Of a stretch of DNA of 64,000 nucleotides, positions 22,222 to 32,576 are shown piece after piece. The DNA comes from Lolium rigidum (taxonomy: Eukaryota > Streptophyta > Magnoliopsida > Poales > Poaceae), in NCBI RefSeq assembly GCF_022539505.1, contig NC_061512.1, forward strand, positions 249,938,510-250,002,509, read 5' to 3'. The translations under genes and the position numbers were made by a program. The notes beneath the pieces are model-generated. The model worked only from the letters and a program-made list of their open reading frames with translations. It was not told the origin of the DNA and searched no databases. Every line of letters starts with the position of its first letter. The first letter of the stretch is position 1.

Positions 22222-25200
22222 TTAGTCTTGATTCAATATATCATCAAGGGTAATTCTGTTTTCTTCAGGAGCAGCGCCAAGAAAATCGAGCATAATGACC
22301 ATACGCAAAAAAGTCGGCATCCATCCGAAGAAGGTCTTCAATCATTTCTTCGGCTATAGGTGTAACCTTCGTGTTAATACGATCAACACCAACTCTTCGG
22401 CGCCGTACCTTCTCGTGAACTTTTGCAACAACTTGGGTCAGATCAAGCTTTGAGTGGCAGATCTGAAGCATGATAAGGGCAAATCTGGCGCCAGCCACCA
22501 GTTGAGCTCGACAAAGTTATGGATCCTGTGGGCATCCTTAAACTTCTCCATTAACTCGGGAAGAGTTTTTGGTTGAATGTTCGAGGAAACATAGAGTTAT
22601 AAACCATAGACACGGTCTTGGTACGAAGTCAAGATACCGCGAACCTGAAGCGCGCGATCTTGAAATCGACAATACTGGCGAGTTCGTTCAGGCGTACCCC
22701 AAAATAGTACTCCATGCTCTTTGGCAAGACGAAGAAGTACATTGGACCGAGCTTCGACACGTTCATCCTCAGAAGTAGCATCCAAAAAAGAACCTATTTT
22801 TTCCAAAAACCAGTGCGCAATAAGAAGACAAGCAAAAAGGAAAAGAAAAGCACGACAATAAAGCATACCTGCCATATCCAAGCTAGCATCCGTCGGCGGT
22901 TGAAGCATAGCACTTTCGCGAGAAATGGCTGCAGCAACTTCAGCAACGACGGCGTCCTTCTCAGTCATAGCATCTCGAGCTTGTTGGAGTGCAATTTTCT
23001 CCCTTTCAGAAGATTCTCGAGATTGCTCCATAAGCATAAGCGATTGCTTCTTCACGGACTGGAGTTGTACTCGAAGTTCTTTCACTTTTCACGTCGGATC
23101 CTTACTCGCAGAATCATCAACAAAATCAACGGGGACGAGAGGATTTCTTCGGCAAAGACGAAGGAAAAACTTCGGAAGGACCGAGGAGCTGGCGTATAGT
23201 TGTCAAAAATCAAGCCGAAAAATAGAAAAACGTCGACATCAATCATTGAGACAAAGATAGACTTCCATTCATTCTCATAATATATACATGTCTATTACGG
23301 AAGAAGGACCTCTAGAAGATCTAATCATCGCCAGGAACACTATGGCGACAGTACCAAAAGGAGGAGGCAAACTAAAAACAAAGCAAAAGAGCATTAAACT
23401 AGACCTCCGGCCTTGATGAGCTGGGAGTCGAAGATGGCTTGATCCCGAGATAGGCCAGGATTTTCTTCGTGTTCAGCTTTTCCGCCTTGACCAATGATCG
23501 CCATCTTGCTTGCTCTATCTGCTCCGTGTCGCCAACTTTGGCCCGGTCAATAGTACGGTGGCTCGTCGGCAACTAGGGCGACGGTGCTTTCAACGGCAAC
23601 CTTCATGTTCTCATGGCGCATCTTCAGCCCAAGATCTTCGGGAGGATTAAAGCACTTGGCAAGACCAAGGAAAGTCGCGGGCTCCTCTTTCTTCGGGAAG
23701 AAGTAGGGAAAAGCTTCGACAACCCTGTCCTAGCTTCATCAATGCCCTCACGCGCTTCCGTCCCATGAAATTCAAGGAACGAAACGGCGTCAAGAAGAGG
23801 ATCATTGTCGGGATCCTCAAGTTCAAATTCTTGAGAGGTTTTATCTGCCAATATAAACACCCGGTTAGCAAAAGAGTGCAGATAGGAAAAATCCAAAGGA
23901 TATGAAGTGGTTCAGATACTTACTGACAAAGCGACGATTTTGCGTCCTTATACGTTTAGTAATCGCTTCTTCACGAGCGATTTGTGCAGCTATGTGATCG
24001 CTCAGCGAAGTCTCGGCACCATGCAGACGTTTCCGAAGATCTTCGACACCAGCAGCATCAGCCTTAGCTTTGTCAGCTTCTTGCCTAGCTTCAACAGCAT
24101 CCGACTCGGCCTTCTTACGAGCCTCCTCACTTTGCTCTAATTTTCGAGCAAGTGTATTGGCACGTTCATTAACCTCCGCCAGTTTCTCTGTCAAGAAAGT
24201 TAAAAACGTCGACAACAAGATAGCAAGACAGCACAAGCAAAAAAGAAGTGACGAAGCATTACCTTCAGTTTTGCTGGCATAATCACGGTACCCAAGGAAT
24301 TGAGCACCAATACGAAGAAGCTCTTTGATCGTAGGCTATCAAAGAAGGACAAATAAAGAAAATGTCGGTATGGGAAAAATGATGGCACGTAGAAGCAAAT
24401 GGAGAAAATATAGACAGCAACAAGCGCATTAAGAACTTACATCATCCAAGAGAGGGTTAGAAGAGCTACTCGATTGAAGAGTAGGTTCCGGAATTGATTC
24501 AACCCTTGCCCTTTTTGGTGAAGGGACACGGGGGCTTGAAGGAGGAGTAGCGAGCGCCGACGTTACGTTGAGGAGGCGAATTTTCTTCTCCTTCAGCCGG
24601 CGTCTCCGAGGCGACTAATGTATGTGACGTACTCGTTCGAGCAGCCACATCGGCGAGTTGGTACTTCTTCTTCATCATCAACGACATAGGCATCCCAAAT
24701 GGGCCTGCCGAAGATAGTACCCGGGGTTTCTTGGAGGCCCACTACTCGAAGAATAAGAAGATTCGGAAGCCCATTTAGTATTAAGGAAAGATAGTTTGTT
24801 TTAGGAAAGATAGAGTTTTGTAATCTCACGGGTTGAGTATGAAACCCTCCCGAATTTCTGTAACTTGTGTATTACGAAACCCTCGGCTCCACCTCCTATA
24901 TAAGGGGGAGTCGAGGGACAAAGAAAGGATCGAATCTATTGTCAACATAACCCTAGTTTTCATAATCGTCGAGTACTTTTCGGCTGAAACCTTCGAGATC
25001 TACTTGCCCTCTACTTCTAACAAAACCCTAGTCTACAATCTGTAGGCATTGACAAGTTAATCCCTTGTCAATCACTACGAGTAAATGTCGACAATATAAA
25101 AAGCAAGATAGACAAAAATCTTCAAGTACAAATAAATAGAGAAAGGGTACTTACGAGGCGATGAGAGTCTCGAGGTATGGATCATAAGCCGCCTTACGGC

Positions 25201-26499
25201 GAGAAGGAACGGCTTCTTCGGGCTTTGAGGTGCCGGAATCTTCGGCATCATTCCTTTTCCTCTTGTTCTTTGGAGAAACGAGCGAGGAGGAGGAGATTGT
25301 GCCGACGTAGTGGCTTCGGAGGCATCCTCCTTTTCGTCGGATCCCGCAGATTTTCGAGATTCACGCGGGTTCATTTGCAAAAGAGGGGGCATCTTGGTTA
25401 TCGTCGGAGATAACAGCCCTTTCTTTGACTTCCCCACCTTCAGGAAGAGGAGGAAGTGAAACAAGATTTGGGTGGTCCTGTATAAAAGAAGGAAGGATGT
25501 CAGAAAGGAGTAACAACACAAATAGCAAGACAATAACAAATTACGGCGACAATTTTTACCTTAGGAAGCGCATTGGCGGCGCTCTGTATGGTCGCACGCG
25601 ATAAGTGGAAGGGATAGAATCTTTCTTCTTGAGAGAAGAAATTTTTCGGATAAGCCTATCCAAATCTTTGACTTCCAGATTCGTCGACAAGCGATCTGCA
25701 TCTTCATCGCCAGCATAATTCCAGAAAGGGTTTTTGCGAGCCTGAAGAGGCTGCACTCTTGTCCTAAGGAAATACGCCATAATTTGGATGCCTGATAATT
25801 CTTTTCCGCGAGTATTCTGCAACTCATGGATGTGGGTCATCAGGGCCTCCGTCGAAGTTCTTTCTTCCTCGGTAGCTTCTGCGTCCCAAGAATGGCGGCG
25901 AAGGATTTTCTCGGCACCGTCAAAAGGAGGAATGTTGTCTTCGGCGCATCCATGGTTTTCTTCACGAATATATAACCACTTCTTGCGCCACCCTTGAACG
26001 GAGTCAGGGAGTTTGACGTCGAAGTAGTTGACGGAGGAGCGAACGAAATAACAACGCCGCCTATATTATAGGCGACATTGGCGAGCCATTACGGCGACGG
26101 AAGAAAATGTGCTTCCATAATGCCCGGTTAGGGCTGGACACCAAGGAAGGCTTCGCAGAGGGTGATGAAGATGGAAATGTGAAGGATAGAGTTGGGCGTG
26201 AGGTGATGAAGTTGGAGACCATACACAAAAAGCAATCCCCGAAGAAAAGGGTGAATGGGGACGGAAAGACCACGGATAAGGTGATCAACAAAACTTACCC
26301 GGTACCCCATTGGAGGGGTTGGGTAGCTCTCCTCACTGGGGAAGTGTAATGCCTGGGGTTTTGTGCTGATCCCCAGCTTCTTCAGGAGGTTCAGATCCTG
26401 GTTCGTGATCTTGGACCGCTCCCACTCCGCGGCTCCTAGATCCGCGGCAGCCATCGATGAATCGGGTGTGCTGTGCCTGGTCAAGCGACGCGGTGGCAT
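22222..26499 (-). pseudogene. Antisense extra ORF of element E (PF04195-like, coiled coil)
   Basis: A spliced-looking minus-strand gene lies between pol and the 3' LTR. It starts MPPRRLTRHSTPDSS at 26499, after a TATATAAG-type box at 26635-26627. The first part contains LNLLKKLGI, then FPSEESYPTPPMGYRVSFVD, FLRGLLFVYGLQLHHLTPNS and IFITLCEAFLGVQP. This is the pattern of Pfam Transposase_28 (putative gypsy-type transposon) proteins. A second block (25840-25556) has ELSGIQIMAYFLRTRVQPLQ. Long coiled coils follow (24236-23940 with KLEQSEEARKKAESDAVEA; 23085-22870), and it ends LDDILNQD near 22222. Exons are separated by intron-like gaps. A solo LTR and frameshifts break the gene. Function is unknown; such antisense genes are known from Tat-lineage elements. 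Confidence 0.65.
24681..25070 (+). mobile_element. Solo LTR of the E family
   Basis: This is a 390-bp LTR nearly identical to the E LTRs, with no adjoining internal sequence. ATCA at 24677-24680 and ATCAC at 25071-25075 are the target duplication; the first one or two bases of the LTR are damaged, as in the 5' LTR. It sits inside the antisense gene of E. Solo LTRs arise by unequal recombination between the two LTRs of one insertion, so another E-family element once landed here. Confidence 0.9.
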
Positions 26500-26636
26500 C
26501 AACAATGGCGGAGAATTGTAGTTACGAAGAGAAGAGCTTCGAGAGCTGAGGAGCGCAAGAGGAAGTTTTGCAGAGGAAAGCAGGGGAACGGCGCGAGCGG
26601 AAGTGCTCGAGGTAGAAGAAGGGGATCTTATATAGA

Positions 26637-27315
26637 CACTACAAGAAAAACCTTCCATAGAGACATTTTACTAGAGACACTTCCTACTTTGCCTCTTTAT
26701 AAAGCACATTAAGACACTTTTCATGTTGTAGTGGCACTTTTTAAGACACTTTAGAAATAGTCTCATATGTAGAGACGTTAGTTGAGACATTTCTGTAAGG
26801 GGTTGCAGTTTTCATTCTATAGACAACTTATGAGACACTCCAAAGTGTCATAAATAAGTTATCAAGAGTCAACCCGTGAGACACTTCGTTGTATGTCTTT
26901 AATTTTTGTCTAGAGGCAATGTTTGAGGCATTTTGCTTGTTCTCTAGAGACATTTGTTCTATGTTTGGGTCATGGTAGATAATACTAATTAGAAATTTTT
27001 TCCAAGTATCAACATAACTTGTGAAAAGGGTGAGATGGTTAGTGGAATAAGTCTTAATCACTAAGGTCATGAGTTCAAGTATCGCTTTTCACATGGTTTA
27101 TTTTCATTTATTTACACTAGAGACACAATATAATGCCTCTTTTATGTCTTCTAAAATGTAAAGACATTATTACTATTGTCCTTACCACGTAGAGACATCG
27201 CCCGTAGTGACAGTTTTGAGACAATATGTAAAGTGCCTCTATAACTATGTAGGAGCAATTTAAGTGTCTCTACGGGACCAAAATAGTGTCTCTACATGCC
27301 AATTCTCTTGTAGTG
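26637..27315 (+). mobile_element. Small non-autonomous CACTA element
   Basis: A 679-bp element has termini CACTACAAGAAAAA (left) and CACTACAAGAGAATT (right, inverted), flanked by the 3-bp duplication AGA at 26634-26636 and 27316-27318. Short subterminal motifs of the form TAGAGACA and TGTCTC repeat on both strands, as expected for transposase binding sites in CACTA elements. No transposase is coded. It inserted beside the TATA box of the antisense gene of E. Confidence 0.92.
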
Positions 27316-28559
27316 AGAGGTGCGGTGAAGCGGCGGATCGTTGGATGGAAAATATGTGTGGCAGATGATAACCACGTGTATACAAGGGTAAAAAAGTACT
27401 TTAACATTGACGAGGTTACGGAGCGTGTGCCAGAAAAAGTGGAGAACATGTGTCCCCCACTTGCACGACGTGTCCGTTAGATCAGGAATTGGGACCCACA
27501 AGGCAGTGAAAGAGGCGGCAATGGTCAGTTTCCAAAATAAGAAATCGTGGCTATCATCAGCAATGACGTCGTCAAAATGAAAGAAAAGCTCGACTACAAA
27601 GTTTGCAGAGATTATCGACACGCAAGGATATTTCGGGAGCCTTTGTTCAAATACAAGTTTTTGCCCAAATGCTCGGGGGCTACTCTGGAAAAATAGAAAC
27701 TTCGAGTATGACAAGATAGAAATGGCAAAAGCCTATGACCAAATGCAAGCATTTGTTCATAGCCTCGGGGGCTACTCCCATCGGGAGCGCTGGTCGCGCA
27801 CCCGATAAATATAAAATTGTCGAGAAGGATTATAAATATAGCGGCAACGGATACTAATCTGTGGAGCCTACACCCAAGCACAAGTCCTTGGATGTAGCCT
27901 CGGGGGCTACTCCCATCGGGAACGCTGTTCGCGTGCCCGATGAATTTTTATCAAAATAAAGAAACGTAAGTGAGTATATTTCGAGTTACACGAGATAACT
28001 CTACATATACTCCCATCGGGAAGACAAAATAAAGTCATCAAATATGACTCGATAAAATGTGCTATTCCAAAGCTGAAAAGCACTCGACAATATATTCTCG
28101 AACGCCAAAGTTGCGATCAATTTCCGAATGCCGCAAATTTGCGAAGGTAAGACCCCGGATCCGTTCGCTGGGCGTGGCATCGCCGAAGACTGCGCTCTCG
28201 CTACTTTTATCCGTATCAACGGATACGAAGAAAAATCCTAACGGACGCGTTAGGTACTCGATAAATTTGACCGGGACTCGACGAATGGTAAGCCCTTACG
28301 CGGCACCTGTCGAAGTTTGCACTAGTATCCCGAGATCATGTTCGGGGACGTGATCTTGAAGTAGGTTTTTGCGGATTGCCACTAGAGCGGTTAACTAGTA
28401 CACGATCCGTCGGATGAACTAGCCCCAACTACCATTATCCCTGTACAATATAGAATTTTATGTGAAGAAGTATAAATAAAAAAGTTAAAGCTCTCGAATA
28501 AAAATAAACGAGTCGAGATTTTCCACGATTCTACGATTCAAGCAAAATCTCGGGGCTAC
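27316..28559 (+). other. Element E noncoding 3' region with repeated polypurine motifs
   Basis: No supported gene lies here. The motif CTCGGGGGCTACTC occurs at about 27672, 27766 and 27899. The last two are followed by the same CCATCGGGA-CGCTG-TCGCG-CCCGAT block, and a partial copy (ACTCCCATCGGGA) lies at about 28009. The true polypurine tract is TCTCGGGGCTAC just before the 3' LTR at 28560. On the minus strand this region is upstream of the antisense gene. Confidence 0.65.
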
Positions 28560-28950
28560 TGCGACATAGGCATCCCAAATGGGCCTGCCGAAGATAGTAC
28601 TCGGGGTTTCACTGGAGGCCCACTACTCGAAGAATAAGAAGATTCGGAAGCCCATTTAGTATTAAGGAAAGATAGTTTGTTTTAGGAAAGATAGAGTTTT
28701 GTAATCTCACGGGTTGAGTATGAAACCCTCCCGAATTCCGTAACTTGTGTATTACGAAACCCTCGGCTCCACCTCCTATATAAGGGGGAGTCGAGGGACA
28801 AAGAAAGGATCGAATCTATTGTCAACATAACCCTAGTTTTCATAATCGTCGAGTACTTTTCGGCTGAAACCTTCGAGATCTACTTGCCCTCTACTTCTAA
28901 CAAAACCCTAGTCTACAATCTGTAGGCATTGACAAGTTAATCCCTTGTCA
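28560..28950 (+). mobile_element. Element E 3' LTR
   Basis: The LTR begins TGCGACATAGGCATCCC and ends CCCTTGTCA. It differs from the 5' LTR at about six positions and two short indels by hand alignment. The flank after it (CCCACACAACAGGCC) is S1 LTR sequence, which proves insertion into S1. Confidence 0.92.
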
Positions 28951-29284
28951 CCCACACAACAGGCCGGCGCGCCCCCCCTCTAGCCGTGCCGCCTTAGTGT
29001 GTGGGGCCCCTGTGGCCCCCCTCTGGTCCCTCTCGGGTGTTCTGGAAGCTTCGTGGATTTCTAAGATGCTGGGCGTTGATTTCGTCCAATTACGAGAATA
29101 TTTCCTTACTAGGATTTCTGAAACCAAAAACAGCAGAAAACAGGAACTGGCACTTTGGCATCTCGTCAATAGGTTAGTTCCGGAAAACGCATCAAAACGA
29201 TATAAAGTGTGAACAAAACATGTAGGTATTGTCATAAAACAAGCATGGAACATCAGAAATTATAGATACGTTGGAGACGTATCA
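28951..29284 (-). mobile_element. S1 3' LTR, proximal part
   Basis: Minus-strand LTR start: the complement begins TGATACGTCTCCAACG at 29284. It matches the S1 5' LTR at 39224-38890 and continues at 14901 beyond element E. Next to it on the right is the S1 polypurine-like tract (complement of CATCCCCAAGCTTAG). Confidence 0.88.
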
Positions 29285-29975
29285 GCATCCCCAAGCTTAG
29301 TTCCTACTCGCCCTCGAGTAGTTAAACGATAACACAAATAATTTCTGAAGTGACATGCTACCATCATAATCTTGATCAACATTATTGTAAAGCATATGAC
29401 ATGAATGAAGTGATTCAAAGCAATGATCTATAGCTTGCTAACAAATAGATAACATATAGCAAAACTTTTCATGAATAGTACTTTCAAGACAAGCATCAAA
29501 AAGTCTTGCATAAGATTTAACTCATAAAGCAATAAATTCAAGGTAAAAGCATCGAAGCAACACAAAGGATGATTAAGTTTCAGCGGTTGCTTTCAACTTG
29601 TAACATGTATATCTCATGGATAATTGTCAACATAGAGTAATATGATGAATGCAAATAAGCAAGTATGTAAGAATCAATGCACGATTGACACAAGTGTTTG
29701 CTTCTAAGATGGAAGGAAATGGGTAAACCGACTCAACAATAAAGTAAAAGATAGGCCCTTCGCAGAGGGAAGCAGGGATTAAATCATGTGCTAGAGCTTT
29801 TCAAGTTTTGAAATCATATAGAGAGCATAAAAGTAAAATTTTGAGAGGTGTTTGTTGTTGTCAACGAATGGTAATGGGTACTCTAACTACCTTATCAACC
29901 AGAGGAGAGGTTGCTACAGTAGTAAACAACTTCCAAGACTCAACAAAACAGTAGCAAAATAAACACATGGGTTAT
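29285..29975 (-). mobile_element. S1 internal 3' noncoding part
   Basis: This minus-strand sequence is homologous to 34430-35053 of S2 and, beyond a joint near 29900, to S2 32640-32728. Compared with S2, S1 lacks about 1.7 kb between CAACCTCTCC and TGGTTGATAAGGTAG. It ends at GTTAT (29971-29975), the left target duplication of S2, and resumes at 36754. No gene is present. Confidence 0.8.
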
Positions 29976-31672
29976 TGATACGTCTCAAACGTATCTATAA
30001 TTTCTGATGTTCCATGCTTGTTTTATGACAATACCTACATGTTCTGTTCACACTTTATATCGTTTTGATGCGTTTTCCAGAACTAACCTATTGACGAGAT
30101 GCCGAAGTGCCAGTTCCTGTTTTCTGCTGTTTTTGGTTTCAGAAATCCTAGTAAGGAAATATTCTCGGAATCGGACGAAATCAACGCCCAGTACCCTATT
30201 TTCACCGGAAGCCTCCAGAACACCCGAGAGGGACCAGAGGGGGGCCACAGGGGCCCCACACACTAAGGCGGCACGGCCTGAGGGGGGGCACGCCGGCCTG
30301 GTGTCTGGCCCCACCAGGGCCCCTCCGAGGCTCCCCTTTCGCCTATATAAGCTCCCTGACCTAAAACCCCGAGACGAATAAGCCACGGTACGAGAAAAGT
30401 TCCAGAGCCGCCGCCATCGCGAAGCCAAGATCCGGGGGACAGGAGTCTCCGTTCCGGCACGCCGCCGGACGGGGAAGTGCCCCGGAAGGCTCCTCCATCG
30501 ACACCACCGCCATCTTCATCACCGCTGATGTCTCCCATGAGGAGGAGTAGTTCTCCATCGAGGCTCGGGGCTGTACCGGTAGCTATGTGGTTCATCTCTC
30601 TCCTATGTACTTCAATACAATAATCTCATGAGCTGCTTTACATGATTGAGATTCATATGATGATGCTTGTAATCTAGATGTCATTATGCTAGTCAAGTGG
30701 GTTTTACTTATGTGATCTCCGGAGACTCCTTGTCCCACGTGTGTAAAGGTGACGAGTGTGTGCACCGTGTGGGTCTCTTAGGCTATATTTCATAGAATAC
30801 TTATTCACCGTTATGAATGGCATAGTGAAGTGCTTATTTATATCCCTTTATGATTGCAATGTGCTTTGTATCGCTACTAGTTATGTGCTACTCATGTGAT
30901 GTTATTAAAGTAGTCTATTCCTCCTGCATGGTGTAATGGTGACGAGTGTGTGCATCGTGTGGTTCTTGTCGTAGATTATGATCATAATCTCTTGTAGGTT
31001 ATGGAGTTGATTATCGCTATGATAGTATTGATGTGATTTATTCCCCCTTTCATAGTGTAATGGTGACAGTGTGTATGCTATGTTAGTACTCGGTCTATTT
31101 TGCAAAGATCTATTATGCTCTAAGGTTACTTAAACATGAATATCGAATGTTGTGGAGCTTGTTAACTCCGGCATTGAGGGTTCGTGTAATCCTACACAAT
31201 TAGTGGTGTTCATTATCAAACAAGAGTATATGTAGCACAAATGAGAGAAGTTATTATTTATTATGCGATCAATGTTGAGAGTGTCCACTAGTGAAAGTAT
31301 GATCCCTAGGCCTTGTTTCCAATACCGCAAACAACGTTGATTTACTCGTTCTACCGCATGTTTACTTGCTGCCATATTTTATTCAGATTGCTATTACCAC
31401 TCATATCCATCCATACTACTTGTATTTCACTATCTCTTCGCCGAACTAGTGCACCTATACATCTGACAAGTGTATTAGGTGTGTTGGGGACACAAGAGAC
31501 TTCTTGCTTTGTGGTTGCAGGGTTGCTTGAGAGGGATATCTTTGACCTCTTCCTCCCTGAGTTCGATAAACCTTGGGTGATCCACTTAAGGGAAAACTTG
31601 CTGCTGTTCTACAAACCTCTGCTCTTGGAGGCCCAACATTGTCTACAAGAATAGAAGCACCCGTAGACTTCA
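29976..31672 (+). mobile_element. S2 5' LTR
   Basis: A 1697-bp LTR starts TGATACGTCTCAAACG and ends CCGTAGACTTCA. A TATATAAG box near 30343-30350 follows GGCTCCCCTTTCGCC and is the likely promoter. It pairs with 35054-36753, with scattered substitutions. Confidence 0.9.
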
Positions 31673-31682
31673 AGCTATTTTC

Positions 31683-31700
31683 TGGCGCCGTTGCCGGGGA
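31683..31700 (+). promoter_or_regulatory. S2 primer binding site (tRNA-Asp type)
   Basis: TGGCGCCGTTGCCGGGGA is complementary to the 3' end of plant tRNA-Asp and lies 10 bases after the 5' LTR. A decayed second copy (GGCGCCGTTG) occurs at about 31757, a local duplication of the leader. Confidence 0.85.
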
Positions 31701-31837
31701 GGAAAGGAAAAAGGTACTCACACTCCGGATCTCGGCTACTAAGCTATTTTCCAGGCGCCGTTGTAAGTACTCAAAGCTATTTCCTTTAGATCCCGCAATT
31801 GCATCTTTTGGTTTCTTGTTTACACTAGTTAGGCATA

Positions 31838-32576
31838 ATGGAAAGTAACAATGAGCTTCTTATTCTATTTCCCGAGTTAAGACATGGATTGTTTGCTCGC
31901 GAAAATTAAAAAACCTATGGAATCTTATTTGCATGCTAGTAGCAATGATATTAGTATGAACGCTTTGAACACCATTGTTGTTAATGATATGGAAAATTCT
32001 AAGCTTGGGGAAGCTGGTTTTGATGAGCATGATATTTTTAGTCCCCCAAGCATTGAGGAGAAAATTTTCTTTGATGATACTTTGCCTCCTATTTATGATG
32101 ATTATAATGATAGTGGTCTTTTGGTGCCGCCTACTATGGAGAGTAAATTTTATTATGATTATACTATGCCTCCTACACTTGATGAGAATAATAATGATAG
32201 CTACTTTATTGAATTTTCTCCCACTACAACTAATAAAATTGACTATGCTTATGTGGAGAGTAATAATTTTATGCATGAGACTCATGATAAGAATGCTTTA
32301 TGTGATAGTTATATTGTTGAGTTTGCTCATGATGCTACTGAAAGTTATTATGAGAGAGGAAAATATGGTTGTAGAAATTTTCATGTTACTAAAACACCTC
32401 TCTATGTGCTGAAATTTTTGAAGCTACACTTGTTTTGTCTTCCTATGCTTGCCACTATACTCTTCATGAACTTGTTTATTTACAAGATTCATATGCATAG
32501 GAAGCATGTTAGACTTAAATGTGTTTTGAATTTGCCTCTTGATGCTCTCTTTTGCTTCAAATACAATTTCTTGTGA
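31838..32576 (+). pseudogene. S-family ORF: acidic protein with one membrane-like helix
   Basis: This is the only protein frame of S2. By comparison with S1 it starts MESNNELLILF at 31838. One inserted C near 31900 shifts the frame, and the rest is open from 31884 to 32576 (230 codons). The body is rich in Asp, Glu, Asn and Tyr, with DEHDIFSPPSIEEKIFFDD, LPPIYDDYNDSG and YYDYTMPPTLDEN. Near the C-terminus (residues 178-200 of the 230) comes a hydrophobic helix, LHLFCLPMLATILFMNLF, followed by a basic stretch KIHMHRKHVRLK. I see no gag, zinc-knuckle or enzyme motif. It occupies the gag position right after the primer site. The function is unknown, and a membrane role is only inferred from hydrophobicity. 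Confidence 0.6.

Larger units (their letters stand above)
14903..28950 (+). mobile_element. Element E: 14-kb Ty3/Gypsy retrotransposon, Tat-like
   Basis: This is a nearly complete LTR retrotransposon with 5' LTR 14903-15289, primer site, gag, protease, RT, RNase H and integrase up to about 21733. An antisense extra gene follows (26499-22222), then a noncoding part with repeated polypurine-like motifs, and the 3' LTR at 28560-28950. Short LTRs (about 390 bp), protease-RT-RNase H-integrase order and an antisense ORF between pol and the 3' LTR fit the Tat (Grande/RIRE2-like) lineage. The LTRs differ by about six substitutions and two small indels by hand count, which suggests fairly recent insertion, yet the coding frames carry many breaks. 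It sits inside the S1 3' LTR and itself carries a solo LTR (24681-25070) and a CACTA element (26637-27315). Confidence 0.9.
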
